Positions 1-11,486 of a DNA stretch of 64,000 bases are shown here, piece by piece. Position 1 is the first letter of the stretch. Each line of letters starts with the position of its first letter. This DNA is from Tethya wilhelma (Eukaryota; Porifera; Demospongiae; Tethyida; Tethyidae), in assembly GCA_964030475.1 (NCBI GenBank), contig CAXIPT010000001.1, forward strand, positions 23,852,471 through 23,916,470, read 5' to 3'. Below the pieces are notes generated by a model, which was given only the letters and a program-made list of their open reading frames with translations, was not told where the DNA came from and searched no databases. A program made the translations under genes and the position numbers.

Positions 1-84
1 CGTGACGCATTTTAGATAAAGCGCGTAATGCTGAGTAGACTCACGTCTACCAGACGTCTACCCTGTACGTCACTCACGTGACTA

Positions 85-163
85 CTGGTACCAGGCTCTC
101 TCCTTCCTTATTTTCGAAGAAAATATTCGCGAAGGAGGAGCCTGGGAACGAGGCTACCAGATA
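85..163. repeat. Short foldback element, GCCTCGTTCCCAGGCTCC family
   Basis: A hairpin-forming repeat. The left arm reads CTGGTACCAGGCTCTCTCC and the right arm GGAGCCTGGGAACGAGGC, around an AT-rich centre with TTTTCGAAGAAAATATTCGCG. Close relatives occur at 391-467, 1431-1672, 9222-9298, 15176-15245, 42305-42330, 43820-43878, 48678-48765, 51838-51915 and 52190-52230. No coding capacity; a MITE-like non-autonomous element is inferred. Confidence 0.7.
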
Positions 164-390
164 ACAAGACTGTGGTTTAGTTATGACCACTGCAACTGGA
201 GTAGCATAAGGACATTCTTGTATTCCAATTTCAGTCACCAAGAAAAAAAAAAGTGTGCTTTGTGTCTCAAACACATTCCCAATCTGTAATGGCTGAAGCA
301 AATGCACTATAACAAAAGGATGTAGTAAGACATTATACACTATCCAGTCCCACCGACTAAACCAAAACCAATAGCACAGTAAATAAACAT

Positions 391-467
391 GATAGCCTCG
401 TTCCCAGGCTCCTCCTTCGCAAATAATTTTCTTCGAAAATAAGGAAGCAGAGAGCCTGGTACCAGTA
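391..467. repeat. Short foldback element, opposite orientation to the first copy
   Basis: It starts TAGCCTCGTTCCCAGGCTCC and ends GAGAGCCTGGTACCAG, with the same TTCGAAAATAAGGAAG core as the element at 85-163 but inverted. The two copies are about 230 bases apart, so the pair could itself form a larger hairpin. Confidence 0.7.
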
Positions 468-1038
468 GTGAAAAAACATTATACATTATTGGGGGAAAAA
501 ATTTATCGCCAGTGTGCAAGTAACACAATGTGCGGATAGATAATGAACTCAAACACTAGTTTACAAAAAGAAGTTGCTTGCACAACAAGTGTTGCCCTTA
601 GCATAGACGCAATGGAACAGAGTGAGGTTTCATTGTGACTATGGTAGACTCACAGTTCACACAACACATCACACCATTGCATGTCAACCACTGCAGCAAC
701 TCAAGTCTCTTGCAGTCCATCTACCAAGTGACAATGGGATGAATTTAAATGCAAACACTCTTAAACACCAACTCCTTTTAACTTTTGACAATTGTATATA
801 TACAATAGCTGAGCTCAGATACACAACAATTGGTGTGGGAAGAACAGATAAAACTATGCATGTTCAGTAGAGAGTGCACTATATTGTGTGGCTATAATCC
901 ATAGTGATTGCTGAAATCACATCTGTGGGATGATTACTTCCACCAACAAAGGAGACGGGTGTGTTCATAATTCAGACATAACACCATGTACTTTAGGTTG
1001 TACATTTAATATGGGGGGTATATACCCATAAAACACAT

Positions 1039-1039
<1 letters not shown>

Positions 1040-1086
<47 letters not shown>
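1040..1086. repeat. (GT)n microsatellite
   Basis: An uninterrupted GT dinucleotide run of about 46 bases. No gene can be tied to it. Confidence 0.95.
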
Positions 1087-1087
<1 letters not shown>

Positions 1088-1430
1088 CCAAGCCAAATAC
1101 ACAGAGACATATTATTCTAGTCAACTTCCTCTATATGTCTGTTTTGCAACCTATCTAATAGACAAATTTACCTTGTTCAAGCATAGGATGAAAGACAGGC
1201 AGGTGTGCATTAGCATAATTGATTTATGTGGGCCACTGTATTAATTTATGCACAGAAGGTGTAATCAACAATCAGTATAAATTTGCTGACAGTAGATTAG
1301 GACTACTCATGTGTGATCCTCAATGTGGTCTCCTCTCATGCCACTCTAGCAACTAGGTGAGGGATTTACCCATGCTGCCCTTTGCTGTGTGTGGAGTATG
1401 TGTGATTGTGTAATGAGTGAGCTAGTAGCT

Positions 1431-1672
1431 CTCACTTAAAGGAGGAGCCTGGGATCAAAGCCAAACTGTAGCCTTGTTCCCAGGTTCCCAGGCTCCCTCT
1501 CTGTGAGTCCGTGAGTCCACACCCACTGGAAATTAAGCGTGAGAGATATAAGGAGAGAGGGAGCCTAAAATCACATGGGGTAGAAGGGTGATTAGTGTGC
1601 GTGGGCACTGCGATTGCTATGCGTACTTCCACTTCACTTCTGGAGAGGGAGCCTGGGAACGAGGCTAGCCAA
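1431..1672. repeat. Composite of foldback-family fragments
   Basis: Contains GGAGGAGCCTGGGATC, then CCTTGTTCCCAGGTTCCCAG, and ends with GGGAGCCTGGGAACGAGGCT. At least two nested or adjacent copies of the GCCTCGTTCCCAGGCTCC family are present, in both orientations. Confidence 0.6.
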
Positions 1673-2021
1673 ACTGCAACAGAGAATAAAAAAACAGTGT
1701 GCATCAGTAGAAAAGGCCTGCCCCAAAATGCCAGCTCTCAGCTCAGCATGACACACAGGACTGTGTCATATCTCCTCTGTGCATCAGTGAAGTGACACAC
1801 ATGACATGACACTGTGTCTTTGGGATAACTATGTAGTGTATAGGTGTAATCAACTATCAGCAAACAAAGTGTGTGGGTTGTAGCCACATGTCTTCACACA
1901 CACAACACCATCCTATTGGAAGTTACAGTATGTTCAACAGGCAGTGTGTGTACATGTACACCAATCCATCACTCACAGCTGGCCAGTAGCCATTTTTGTG
2001 AAATGAGGCAATCATTCGATG

Positions 2022-3660
2022 AAGCCCATAGTGAAGACAGAGATAGAGTCTCAGAAATGCTTTCAACCTTATTTGCCTTTTCTTGCGTCCAAGCAATTTG
2101 TTTTGTTTTGTAGATAGGCAAAATGTAATGAATAGGAATGAATTGAGGCATTAGAAATCACCGCTTGTGTGAACAACTTACAGTATTTAGTGGATGTGCA
2201 TTGCATTTGAGCTATATACAGTATGGGATAGCATTGAGATGAAATGTGTATGCATAGATGGTATGTATGTGCTTGAGTGTATGCAATATTTGAATAAAGA
2301 AATGGGATGGGATAGTCTCAAGTTTGCAGACAAAGCAAAGGGAGAAAGGTTCACAATATTTTGCCTTGTGTTAAAACAAGTGTATGCATTGCTACAAAGC
2401 ACGTACGTACAGCTTTACTTTCCACAAAAACTCCACCAGACTGGTGCGTTTCAAGGATAGCTATATAGGTACAAAACAAATGTTGAAACAAAGAGCTTGA
2501 AGAGCTAGCGAAAAGGAAGTTTACACATTGTATGACTTCTTTCCTTTTCGTTGTGCCCATAATTACAGGGACTTTACTCACAAGAAGTGATCAATAGTAT
2601 CATCTACACCCACAAATAATTATTAATAATTGTTGTTGACTACTATAATAATCATGTGATCTGCTGATTATGTCTGAAAATATTTCGAGATGCATTATGG
2701 CTAGTGAAAAGGGAGTTTTATACAATCATGTATGACTTGTTTCCTTTGTTATGTCTCATAATGACAGGGACTTGGCTCACAGGAAGTCATCTGTTCTCTA
2801 CTCTCCTCCCTGGGATCTAATTAGCCAGTCATCATTTGAATAATTGCTGACTATACTTTATAACAATCATGATATGTGCTGATTATGTCTGGCATAGATG
2901 TAGCCCTATAGCTCTTGGTGTGTTTACAGTCTCTGTCTATTCTCTATGGTGACTCAGGACTACAAAAGAAATCAGTGTCTGTTTGCATTTTTGCACAAAC
3001 TAAACAAATTAGGACACTTTGACATGTCCACAGCTCTCTCCTAAACAATTACTCCTCCAGAATGGCCAGGCTGGCAGGCATGCAGGCAAACAACAAACAA
3101 ACCAGTGCATAATCTATGGTCGTCACCTTCCCTTCAACTGGTGTGCCTATGGACTCAATATAGTCTTCAACCCATCGGTACTCTGCAGCACAATCTTACT
3201 CACTTCAGCAGAACAGAAAAACAGACCAGATGCTTTTTTTGAAAGAAGAAAACCATTATATGAAGCCCATATATAGTGAAGACATCGTGCCAAAAATGCT
3301 TCTACCTTATTTGCCTTTTCTTGCATTCAAGCAGTTTGTTTCAGTTTTGTAGATAAGCAAAAAGCAATGAATAGAACTGAATTACAGCATAGAAAATCAT
3401 CACTTGTGTGTGAACAACTGTATACAGTGGATATGTCAGTGTAAGTTAGTGAAGTTAAACTATATGCTAGTATGGGAGGGTGTTTTTTTTCTTTGTCTTT
3501 TTTTTTCTAGATTTGGGGGAGCACTTTGGCATTCATAAAAAAGAAAGAGTCTAAACAAGTGGCACTGTCTGATTTTCCCTCCTAATGACAAAAACTTACA
3601 AAGTGATACAAAGTCATCAACCATCACCAAAGATGAGGGAACTCTCTCCTTCAGAAACAT
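2022..3660. repeat. Diverged tandem duplication, units of about 1.2 kb
   Basis: The stretch from 2022 (GAAGCCCATAGTGAAGACAG, then CCTTATTTGCCTTTTCTTGC) recurs from 3261 with scattered substitutions and indels, including the downstream GTGTGAACAACT segment. A shorter internal repeat pairs 2501-2600 with 2699-2790 (GCTAG, GAAAAGG, TGTATGACTT, ACAGGGACTT). CTCCTCCCTGGGATCTAAT near 2803 is echoed near 3714. Old local duplication; no coding function is evident. Confidence 0.6.
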
Positions 3661-4415
3661 ACGAGTCTATTTTTATTGCTTGCAAAGAGTTTTTTCTACA
3701 CCTAGTTCACTTCTCCTCCCTGTGATCTAATCTGGCCACCAATTAGAATAACAAATTGAGTTGTACTCACTTGTCCAAACAATACATATGTACACACCCA
3801 TACAAACACAAGTTTGAGTAGAAATACACCACTAGAGTCTAGACACTAGTTAAACCAAGTGAATAATTTTAAAACAACACAAAACACAACTGTTTACTTG
3901 GAGAGATCAACAGACTTGCTAAAATATTTATTTGGTGGGCATGGGTGATAAATGAGACAGAGATGCAACTAATGATTACGAGGACAAAACACCTTCTGCG
4001 TGCGAGAGAAAAACAAACAATTTGTGAAAACAATTTGAAGGCAAACTGACTAGCTTTATCAATACCTGAAAGTAAAATTACAGCCTGTGCAAATGATTTG
4101 ATTTGAAGGCAATTTGAAAACATGCTGTAGCTACCAGCCACAGGCTAAAGCAACAGTGGGTCATCAAGAGGCCCAACCAGCGGCTTGTAATTGAATTATT
4201 TCATTAGTGATAAGCATCAGTGGACAGTCTATTTGACCACAGATAGTGTAGGTACATGTGTTCCAGCCACCCAAGAGGAATCTAGAGGTAGTACTTGACA
4301 GGTTGCTAAGAACACAACAAGTTGTGTACAGCAATCACTGGTTGGGTTGCATAATGGTTGTTTTGGTAGATAACCAACAGACATAGAGTGGTTTATATTT
4401 TCATGCATTCAACAT

Positions 4416-4461
<46 letters not shown>

Positions 4462-5474
4462 AGCCTACTCTAGTACGCTCATAATGTGACAAGAGTGATA
4501 GCTACAACTTACATCATTGAACCATTCATCTGAACAAAACAAGTCAACAGAGAGGGTAATTTTGAACTGCACATCTCCATCTACATGTAAACATACCAAA
4601 TAGCATGAGTAAAGTTACAACTGTTTACCTCATCAAGAATAACAGCAACAGAATCACAAGGACTACCCAAGCAATACTGTAAACATCTTTGAACACTAAG
4701 GGAATGTATTTAGACTACAAAAATGAATCAGTATCCAACAATATGTACTATAGTGTAAGCGCACTTAATCCTACTAAGTGGAACAAAGGAAACATAGACT
4801 GTCCTTTTGTACCTATTAGCTACAGCCCATCAGATTGCTTTGGAGATGCAATTAGCATCAACACTGGAATGCTACTTTCTACATTGTATACACATCCACT
4901 GCTTGTGGTTGTTTGTGTACACACACACAAACACACAAACAAGTGGGGAGATATCACATTAATTATGGAGAACAACACCCAACTATCTTTGCAACAACAG
5001 GGCTCACTCAATCAAAACCACAATACTCAACCATGCAACCATCTTGCAACCATCACAATGATAGTATGTTGGCTGCATGCAAAAAAAGGTGAGAGTGTGA
5101 TCCGTATCTCAAGTGAACATCAGGCAATTGCAGCCCATTAATGAAAATCGGCAGGTGTATATTATGTTGAGTGCCCTTGGCATTAGAGCTAGTAGAGGCT
5201 TGATAAGTCAGGAATTCAAACACACACACCCAACTTGCAATCAACACAGTGCTGGTCAATTATTAACACAATAGGGATTTCAAACTTAAAAAAACGGAAC
5301 TCCATTGCACAAGGTCATGCATACTTAGTCATCACAACACACAAAATGATGATAGTGTAGCCATTTACAAAATTTATGTTTACACTTGTGCTTGTGCCAG
5401 AAACATACTTGCCAACTCAGCAGCCATGTCTTCATCATCCATAAGTGTTGCTCTGTTTGCTCTTGCTACACCAG
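3127..5474 (-). CDS. Candidate exons of an unrecognised minus-strand gene
   Basis: Short open segments on the minus strand are bounded by acceptor AG and donor GT: 5474-5409 (GVARANRATLMDDEDMAAEL), 4676-4629, 4580-4513, 4124-4066 and 3182-3127 (RWVEDYIESIGTPVEGK). The last four can be joined in one consistent phase without a stop. The 5474-5409 exon does not phase directly onto the next, so another exon would be needed between them. Alternative phases also stay open: 4580-4513 can read DVQFKITLSVDLFCSDEWF. 4676-4629, left unspliced, reads as a hydrophobic tail followed by a stop. I recognise no family. No first or last exon is assigned. It could be a real small-exon gene, a decayed gene, or chance matches to splice signals. 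Confidence 0.25.
4413..4460. repeat. Compound (CA)n(GA)n microsatellite
   Basis: An ACACAC run passes directly into an AGAGAG run. Simple repeat only. Confidence 0.95.
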
Positions 5475-6347
5475 CTGCAAACAGACAAGAAACAAAGACA
5501 CAAAAAAACAGTAAAACACTTGATCCATTCCTTGTCAAAATATCACAATAACAGAAAAAGCCATGGATAAGATAAACTAGCTAAAATATACATTTTGCCT
5601 CAGCAAAATCCACGTTTCTTTTTGCTGAAAACAGGTAAAACGATGCTGCACATGCATACCACCAGTGCTCACTAATTCAGGCTTTTTGATCTTTATCATT
5701 CAAGCCAATTTAGCAGGCTAATTGTGTTCGCTCGTTGGCTTCAACATTACTGAAGTTTGAACGATTTTTAAAGTCTGGTCTGTGTGGCTACGTCAAGCAC
5801 AGATTCAAAACATAGTAAGTGTATATACATGGTCATGATTTGTATACCTCCAGTAATCACGGGTAAAGCGCTGATCGCCAGGAGTAGCATAGTGGTTAAG
5901 ACGAGTCTGGAATTGACAACAGCCATGGCTTTGGAAGTCCTACGGTTGCAGTTCTTTTCTCAACGGTTGGGTTGGGTGGAGTGTGAAGATGGTTTCAAAC
6001 ACAACTTTTTATAACCACGCCACACTACACAATACTATATAAAAGTATTGTTGATTTCTCTGCTTGCCAAGACGGTGGTCAGTAGGTACGTGAACACACA
6101 TAAACTCGTACTTGGCCCACGTGAAAGACATCCAATAGTTTGGTACACTGCGCATCTTGTACTGCGCATGCATTCGCATGAAGCGCGCGCTCCGCCTACG
6201 TGGACTTGTGCAAAGGTAATGATCGCCAACCTTTGCTGCACTAGTGCCGATCATGCCATAGGCCTTGAGAATGATCTGGTTTGGAAGTCTACTATGTCTA
6301 TTAATAGTACTAATAGCAGTGTATACTACTATTTTCTGCTCCAAATT

Positions 6348-6437
6348 ATGTACACATAGCCTCGTAAACCAGTCCCTCCCTGCTATTAGCAATGAGCATA
6401 GCGGGGAGGGACTGGTTTACAAGGCTAATGTACACAT
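6348..6437. mobile_element. Foldback MITE with 10-bp target-site duplication
   Basis: The element at 6358-6427 begins AGCCTCGTAAACCAGTCCCT and ends with the near-perfect reverse complement. Its arms are about 26 bases around a short loop. It is flanked on both sides by the direct repeat ATGTACACAT (6348-6357 and 6428-6437), as expected for transposition of a non-autonomous DNA element. This is the cleanest copy of the small foldback superfamily in the window. Confidence 0.8.
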
Positions 6438-6688
6438 GAGTTATAATTTAGTAGCTATGTGGTGTAGAATTGAAAAGACTATATATAAAGGCAACAATCC
6501 GAGCTAATTAAAACATTCACACATCTACTTTTGTATCTGGGAAGTAAACTACACAATAATACAATATACAAGAATCACAATCATAACTTGGAGTTGACTA
6601 TAAAATTTAACTATTATTTTTGTCGTCAGTATACTACTTACATTCAATGATTTTTGATAATTGATAATGAGTGGGCCATATGCAGCTG

Positions 6689-6689
6689 G

Positions 6690-6722
<33 letters not shown>

Positions 6723-6729
6723 ACACACA
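6689..6729. repeat. (CA)n microsatellite
   Basis: CA repeats with a few interruptions (CTCACACACACACAGTC). Simple repeat. Confidence 0.9.
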
Positions 6730-7552
6730 GTCACACGGAAAACTCAAAACAGCAGGTTATAATAACTATATATTGTCATGAATCTAACACTGATGAAGAG
6801 ATTGTCATGTACATGAAAGCGTAATTATGTACACAAAATATAAGAGTCTATAAACTTTCTCCCCATTGTGACTGGTTATTAAACACTCAGTAGAAGTTAA
6901 CCTGGGAACAAGGCTATGTTCGCATGTATGCAGTCTATCATGTATAAACATCCATACAATGATATAGTAGCAATTATGCGTATTTACGTACCAATTTTTA
7001 GAGATTCTATAGACATCCATGTAATATAGTATGTGCACATTTAAGTGTGGGCCACAGCTAAGATCAAGGAACAATTATGTAACATGTCAAAAATTTGACA
7101 AACAAGTACATACATATTTTACTACAACTAAACTATTATTAATTTATAGTGAAATATTTTTCACAATAATTAATAATGTTTTTCATGTCTAGACTATTAT
7201 ACTACATACAATACTATAGCAGTACATATGCTTAATTAAAATTTGTAGTAACATCAAAAGAAAATGAAAAATTTTCACATAAAGTTCTTTTGTAAGCAAG
7301 ATCATTGATTATGGCTAACAAGAGATGAGAGAATACATACTATGGTATGCATGTTTACAGAAGAGGAAAAAGGATGCCAAAACAAGGAAGAACAAGCTAT
7401 AGCAATAACAGATAGGCTATAAGCTATAACATTGCCTATAGTGTACGAGCGAGACAGATTGCTCTTGTTATTGTAGCATGACATAAATTAGAATATGGGA
7501 CACACACATGTACATTCCAAGGGTATTTCAAAGGGTATCGACAGAGCAGGGC

Positions 7553-7559
7553 TATAAAA
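7553..7559 (+). promoter_or_regulatory. TATA box of collagen-like gene 1
   Basis: TATAAAA lies 184 bases before the ATG and is followed by GGAGCCTTTAGCCGAGTCTC. The paralogue has the same arrangement at 10309 (TATAAAATGGAGCCTCTAGC). Conservation of the TATA and the next 25 or so bases, in flanks that otherwise differ, supports a shared core promoter with initiation near 7580-7590. Confidence 0.75.
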
Positions 7560-7736
7560 CGGAGCCTTTAGCCGAGTCTCTCCACTCGTACAACTACAAT
7601 TTCATTTTCATCTCATCATCACCATCGATAAAGGACTATTATCTTCACTGAAAGGAAACAATTTAATTGGAGTGGAATCTACGCACCTCAAGTTTAACAC
7701 ATCATCCGACATAGTACGTGGGAAGTAAAATTGAAG

Positions 7737-8742
7737 ATGATACTACAAACCATTGTCGTCTCACTGCTATTCAGCACAGTTCTTGCATATCCGCAAGTAC
7801 CTTTACCTGACCAAGGTATAACATTAATAGTACTTTTTTTATTTTCTTCTTCATTATTACTTTAACTCAATGCAGCACTCAAGGAAACTTAATTTGCATT
7901 TCAATGCTTGTATAGAAGCATAATGATACATTTAATAATGCACGCTTGCTTATTGGTACAAGTACTCTTCTTCGATTTCAGGCTTTGAAAAAGTTGCTCT
8001 CCAGGAAGTACTAGAGGAATTGATGGCTGAAAAACAACAAGATATGACTGATGGGCTTGCCTTCACCAACGAAGACAAGGATGGGGATCTCATTGATGAC
8101 AAGAAACAATCTGAAAACGAACTGCCAAAGTTCAATACACAAATTTCTACCGACTTGATTGCAAACGAGATGGAACTCGATGCAGAGGAACAGGGAAGGA
8201 GGAGGAGTGGAGGTGTCACTTACACTAGGCTGGGGAATGACAAATGTCCAGGAAGATCTGAGTTAGTCTACTACGGAGTTGTTGCTGGCTCTTTTTACTC
8301 ACAGAGGGGAGGAGGCTCAAACTATCTCTGCTTGCCCCATGAGCCCGAATACCCTAATAAATACAGGGGTGGTTACCAACAATACTCTGTTCTTTATGGA
8401 ACTGAATATGAGATTCCACTTAGAGGTGAAGTCCATGACCATAACATCCCATGTGCTGTGTGCTACACCCCAAGGCGTTCTAGTACTGTTATGATCCCAG
8501 CACTGGTAAACTGTCCAAAATCTTACACCAAAGAGTATGAAGGCTATCTTATGTCAGCTTATAGAGGCCACTTTCGCACTGAATTTGTTTGCGTTGACAA
8601 AGAAATGGACACTGCTAGGGGCACACACAAGAATACTAATGGTGCTCTAATGTATCATGTTGAGGTGAATTGCAATAGTGGCATCGACTGCTTCCCATAT
8701 CGCAAAGATAGGGAGCTCTCTTGTGTGGTGTGCTCAAGGTAA
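7737..8742 (+). CDS. Secreted short-chain collagen C4-like (spongin-type) protein 1, without Gly-X-Y repeats
   Basis: Two exons, 7737-7815 and 7982-8742, joined in phase across CAAG|GTATAA...TTTCAG|GC; about 280 residues. Exon 1 encodes a signal peptide (MILQTIVVSLLFSTVLA, then YPQVPLPDQ). Next come an acidic region of about 80 residues with an EF-hand-like loop (EDKDGDLIDD) and a C-terminal domain of about 170 residues. That domain has the hallmarks of the non-collagenous domain of sponge short-chain collagen C4: VTYTRLGNDKCP, GGGSNYLCLPHEPEY, YGTEYE, CAVCYTP, VMIPAL, EYEGYLMS, NGALMYHVEVNC and a final CVVCSR. Many cysteines predict an extracellular disulphide-rich fold. The Gly-X-Y triple helix of the classical family is absent and the acidic segment takes its place. 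Family assignment is from motif memory; function (matrix or skeletal component) is inferred. Confidence 0.85.
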
Positions 8743-10308
8743 ATACACTTGATCGATTGTGCACTTAATGCAGAAAAACACTGAACTGAAAATTTTTAGA
8801 TAATTGTTAGAACATTGTTAGAAAGGTGTGTGCTGAGCTGGACACAACCTATTATTGTATAGAGATGTATTTGTGTATTAGACTTAGTATAGACTAACAG
8901 TGTAGTAACAAAGTAGTATGAATACGTAGTATCAGGATTTTTTTGGCTTTTGTGAAACGCATAGATGTGTAGTTAATTTTGGAGAAGTAAAAAAAATCGT
9001 AGTTCACACAATGTCATGCAAAATTATACATATGCATATGGCGGGAATCCCTCCATGGAAAATCAAGTAAATTGTGTTTGCTCAAGCATGGCAAAAAAAA
9101 AATAACGAACAATTTTTAACACTATAATAATATTATTATCTCAATAGAAGCTTCATGTTGTAATTGCACAAGCTGTACCTTGTATGTAAACAATGCATGG
9201 GCGCCCCCCTGTAAGGGTCATGCAGCCTTGTACCCAGGCTCTCTCCTTTGACCTCACAATAATGGTGAGTGAAAGTTCAAAGTGGATAGCCTGGGCACTT
9301 ATAGTATTCAGTTAGAACCATGTAAATACACACCTTTATAATAAGAGTACAAAGATGTCATTGAATGAAATTAAACTTTTAGTAATTATAAGTTAATAAT
9401 AATAATTATATTGTACAACAATGACTTTAAATTCAATGAGAGCAATTGAGTTGCATGTGCCACAAAAGCCCCAAAACATTGTCATCAGCAGTTACTATAT
9501 AAAACACGTACACTATAAACCAGATACCCACCTCTGTGCAATGGAATCGAATTCCAAGCACTTCTGAGAAACAAGGGTCATCTGTCAGTAGACTGGGAAA
9601 CTACATGCAATAGTATCAAACCATGAGATTGGATCATGGGCTGAATTACGAACAACAAATTCCAGGGGTATATTGCATGGAGTCAATACAGTCATATATA
9701 AACTGTAAGACTTAGTGACAGTAGATTCTGAAATTATAATCCTTTCCTACTATATCAAGTTCTTTATTCAAAGAGTATAATAATATAATAATTCATAATT
9801 GCTTCACACAGAAGTGTTTTACACTAGTGTGAGCCAAATACATGGTATGCATGGCCAGCCAGCCCACTGATAGAAGAGATGTGCTAATGTAAAACATGCA
9901 TAAAATGTCTCTTTAGTAAGCAATTGCATGCCTAAAGAAATGAATGCCATAGACTGTACATGTACACAAACTGACACACCTCTTATAACAATTAATAGCT
10001 AGAATTGCTACTACACCAACACTGACACTAGATCTTATATAAAACTTCATTCATTCTTATCTTCTTATAACTGTATAAATTTACCAAATAAGATTGAGGA
10101 AAAACCACTGCAAAATGAGGAAGAAGAACTTGATTAACGCTATCATGGATGCATGGCAGGTAATTGAGCTAGAGGAAAATAGAACGACACCAAAGTAACA
10201 ATATCTGCAACATCAGCCAGCAGTATAATAGTGTCCATACAAGATACAAATATACTATATGCTTGCATGCATAAATGTAGTACATGCACAATCACAAAGT
10301 CACAAGGC
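8743..10308. other. Intergenic stretch between the two collagen-like paralogues
   Basis: No gene seen. It contains the 3' untranslated region of gene 1, a foldback-family element at 9222-9298 and AT-rich simple sequence near 9390-9410. There is no extended similarity to the intergenic DNA after the second paralogue, beyond a few hundred bases of 3' UTR-like resemblance. Confidence 0.5.
9222..9298. repeat. Foldback-family element
   Basis: The left arm is GCCTTGTACCCAGGCTCTCTC; the right end is GATAGCCTGGG. Same family as the element at 85-163, more diverged. Confidence 0.5.
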
Positions 10309-10315
10309 TATAAAA
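10309..10315 (+). promoter_or_regulatory. TATA box of collagen-like gene 2
   Basis: TATAAAA lies 150 bases before the ATG and is followed by TGGAGCCTCTAGCCGGCTC, matching the promoter of gene 1. Conserved despite the coding frameshift downstream, so the copy may still be transcribed. Confidence 0.7.
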
Positions 10316-10458
10316 TGGAGCCTCTAGCCGGCTCTTTTCATTCACTCAGCAGTCAGTTATACTTATACTGCAGCTAGCTTATCCGATCATCAACAACCAA
10401 AAACAACTTCATCAAACTGATCGATAAAAATTGCTATCATCTTAGTTGTGAAGAAAAC

Positions 10459-11486
10459 ATGAAAACAATACCACAAGCCATCATCATCCCGCTGCTGTTA
10501 GGCACAGTCCTTGCATATCCACCATTACGTCTCTCAGACCAAGGTATAACATTATGACATGTATCTGATATTTTTCACTACAATTAGGATATTATGTTCA
10601 GTTTTATTATAAAATTTGCATGGCTTGCATGCATGTACAGCATGCCCTGTTAGTAATATCAAGAGAATTCTTGGAAATAACAAGCTAGCACTGATAGCAC
10701 TCTTCATTCACGATTTTATTCAGGTTTTGGAAAAGCTGCTCTCCAGGAGGTGCTAGAAGAGTTGATGACTGCAAAAGAACAAGATACCGATAGGTTTGCC
10801 TTCATTAGTGAAGACAAGGATGGGGATCTCATTGACGACAAGAAACAATCTGAGAATGAACAACCAAAGTTCAATGCACAAATTTCTACTGACTTGCTTG
10901 CACATGAAATGGGACTCGATGCAGAGGAACAGCAAGAAGCAACAAGTGGTGGAGTCACTTACACTCGACTGGGAAATGACAAATGTCCTAAAAGTTCTGA
11001 CTTCTAATAGTCTACTTTGGAGTTGTTGCTGGTACTCTTTACACGCAAAAGGGAGGAGGTTCAAACTATCTCTGTTTGCCCCATGAGCCTGAGTACTCTG
11101 ATAACTTTAAGAGTGGTTTTCAAAGCCAGTCTGTTCTATACGGAACTGAATATGAGGGTCCAATCAAAAGTGAAGTCCACAATCACAATGTCCCATGTGC
11201 CGTGTGCTACACACCAAAGCGTTCCTCTACTGTTATGATCCCAGCACTGATAAACTGTCCAAAATCTTACACCAAGGAGTATGATGGATATCTCATGTCA
11301 GATCACAAAGGCCACCATCGTACTGAATTTGTTTGTGTTGATAAAGAAATGGCTAAAGCTAGAGGCACTCATGCAAATACTAACGGTGCTCTAATGTATC
11401 ATGTTGAGGTGAATTGCAATAGTGGCATCGACTGCTCACCATATCAACGTGATAGGGAGCTCTCTTGTGTGGTGTGCTCAAGGTAA
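10459..11486 (+). pseudogene. Short-chain collagen C4-like paralogue 2, frameshifted
   Basis: A tandem copy of the gene at 7737 with the same two-exon layout: 10459-10543 (signal peptide MKTIPQAIIIPLLLGTVLA) and 10724 onward. The acidic region (SEDKDGDLIDD) and the start of the C4-like domain (VTYTRLGNDKCP) stay in frame. At 10999-11012 a net 5-base insertion relative to gene 1 creates TAATAG at 11005-11010 and moves the rest out of frame. The remaining domain is intact in the other frame up to the same CVVCSR end at 11486: SNYLCLPHEPEY, CAVCYTP, EYDGYLMS, NGALMYHVEVNC. One lesion in an otherwise well preserved gene means a young pseudogene, a null allele or an assembly error. If translated as is, it would give a secreted acidic peptide of about 120 residues. 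Confidence 0.8.

Larger units (their letters stand above)
468..3126. other. Gene-poor stretch with microsatellite and diverged repeats
   Basis: No convincing gene. Open frames are short and lack domain character. The stretch holds a (GT)n tract at 1040-1086, a cluster of foldback-family pieces at 1431-1672, and the first unit of a diverged tandem duplication from about 2022. A minus-strand stretch near 890-960 can be read as a short open frame but has no clear splice sites. Confidence 0.5.
5475..7552. other. Intergenic stretch upstream of the collagen-like genes
   Basis: No supported gene. A tRNA-like box A (TAGCATAGTGGTTAAGACG) near 5888 may be a worn SINE head. A locally GC-richer patch at 6150-6215 contains GCGCATGCATTCGCATG and GCGCGCGC, followed by CAAAG|GTAATG at about 6215. 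That resembles a CpG-type promoter with a noncoding first exon on the plus strand, but no downstream exon could be linked. A (CA)n tract sits at 6689-6729. Confidence 0.4.

Noticed and set aside
4689..5141. 150-codon open frame on the plus strand
   Set aside because: It opens with TTG, has no domain character, includes a CA-rich stretch and overlaps possible exons on the other strand.
6009..6392. 127-codon minus-strand frame near the GC-rich patch
   Set aside because: It overlaps a foldback element and has no recognisable domain; the overlapping frames on both strands look like chance openness.
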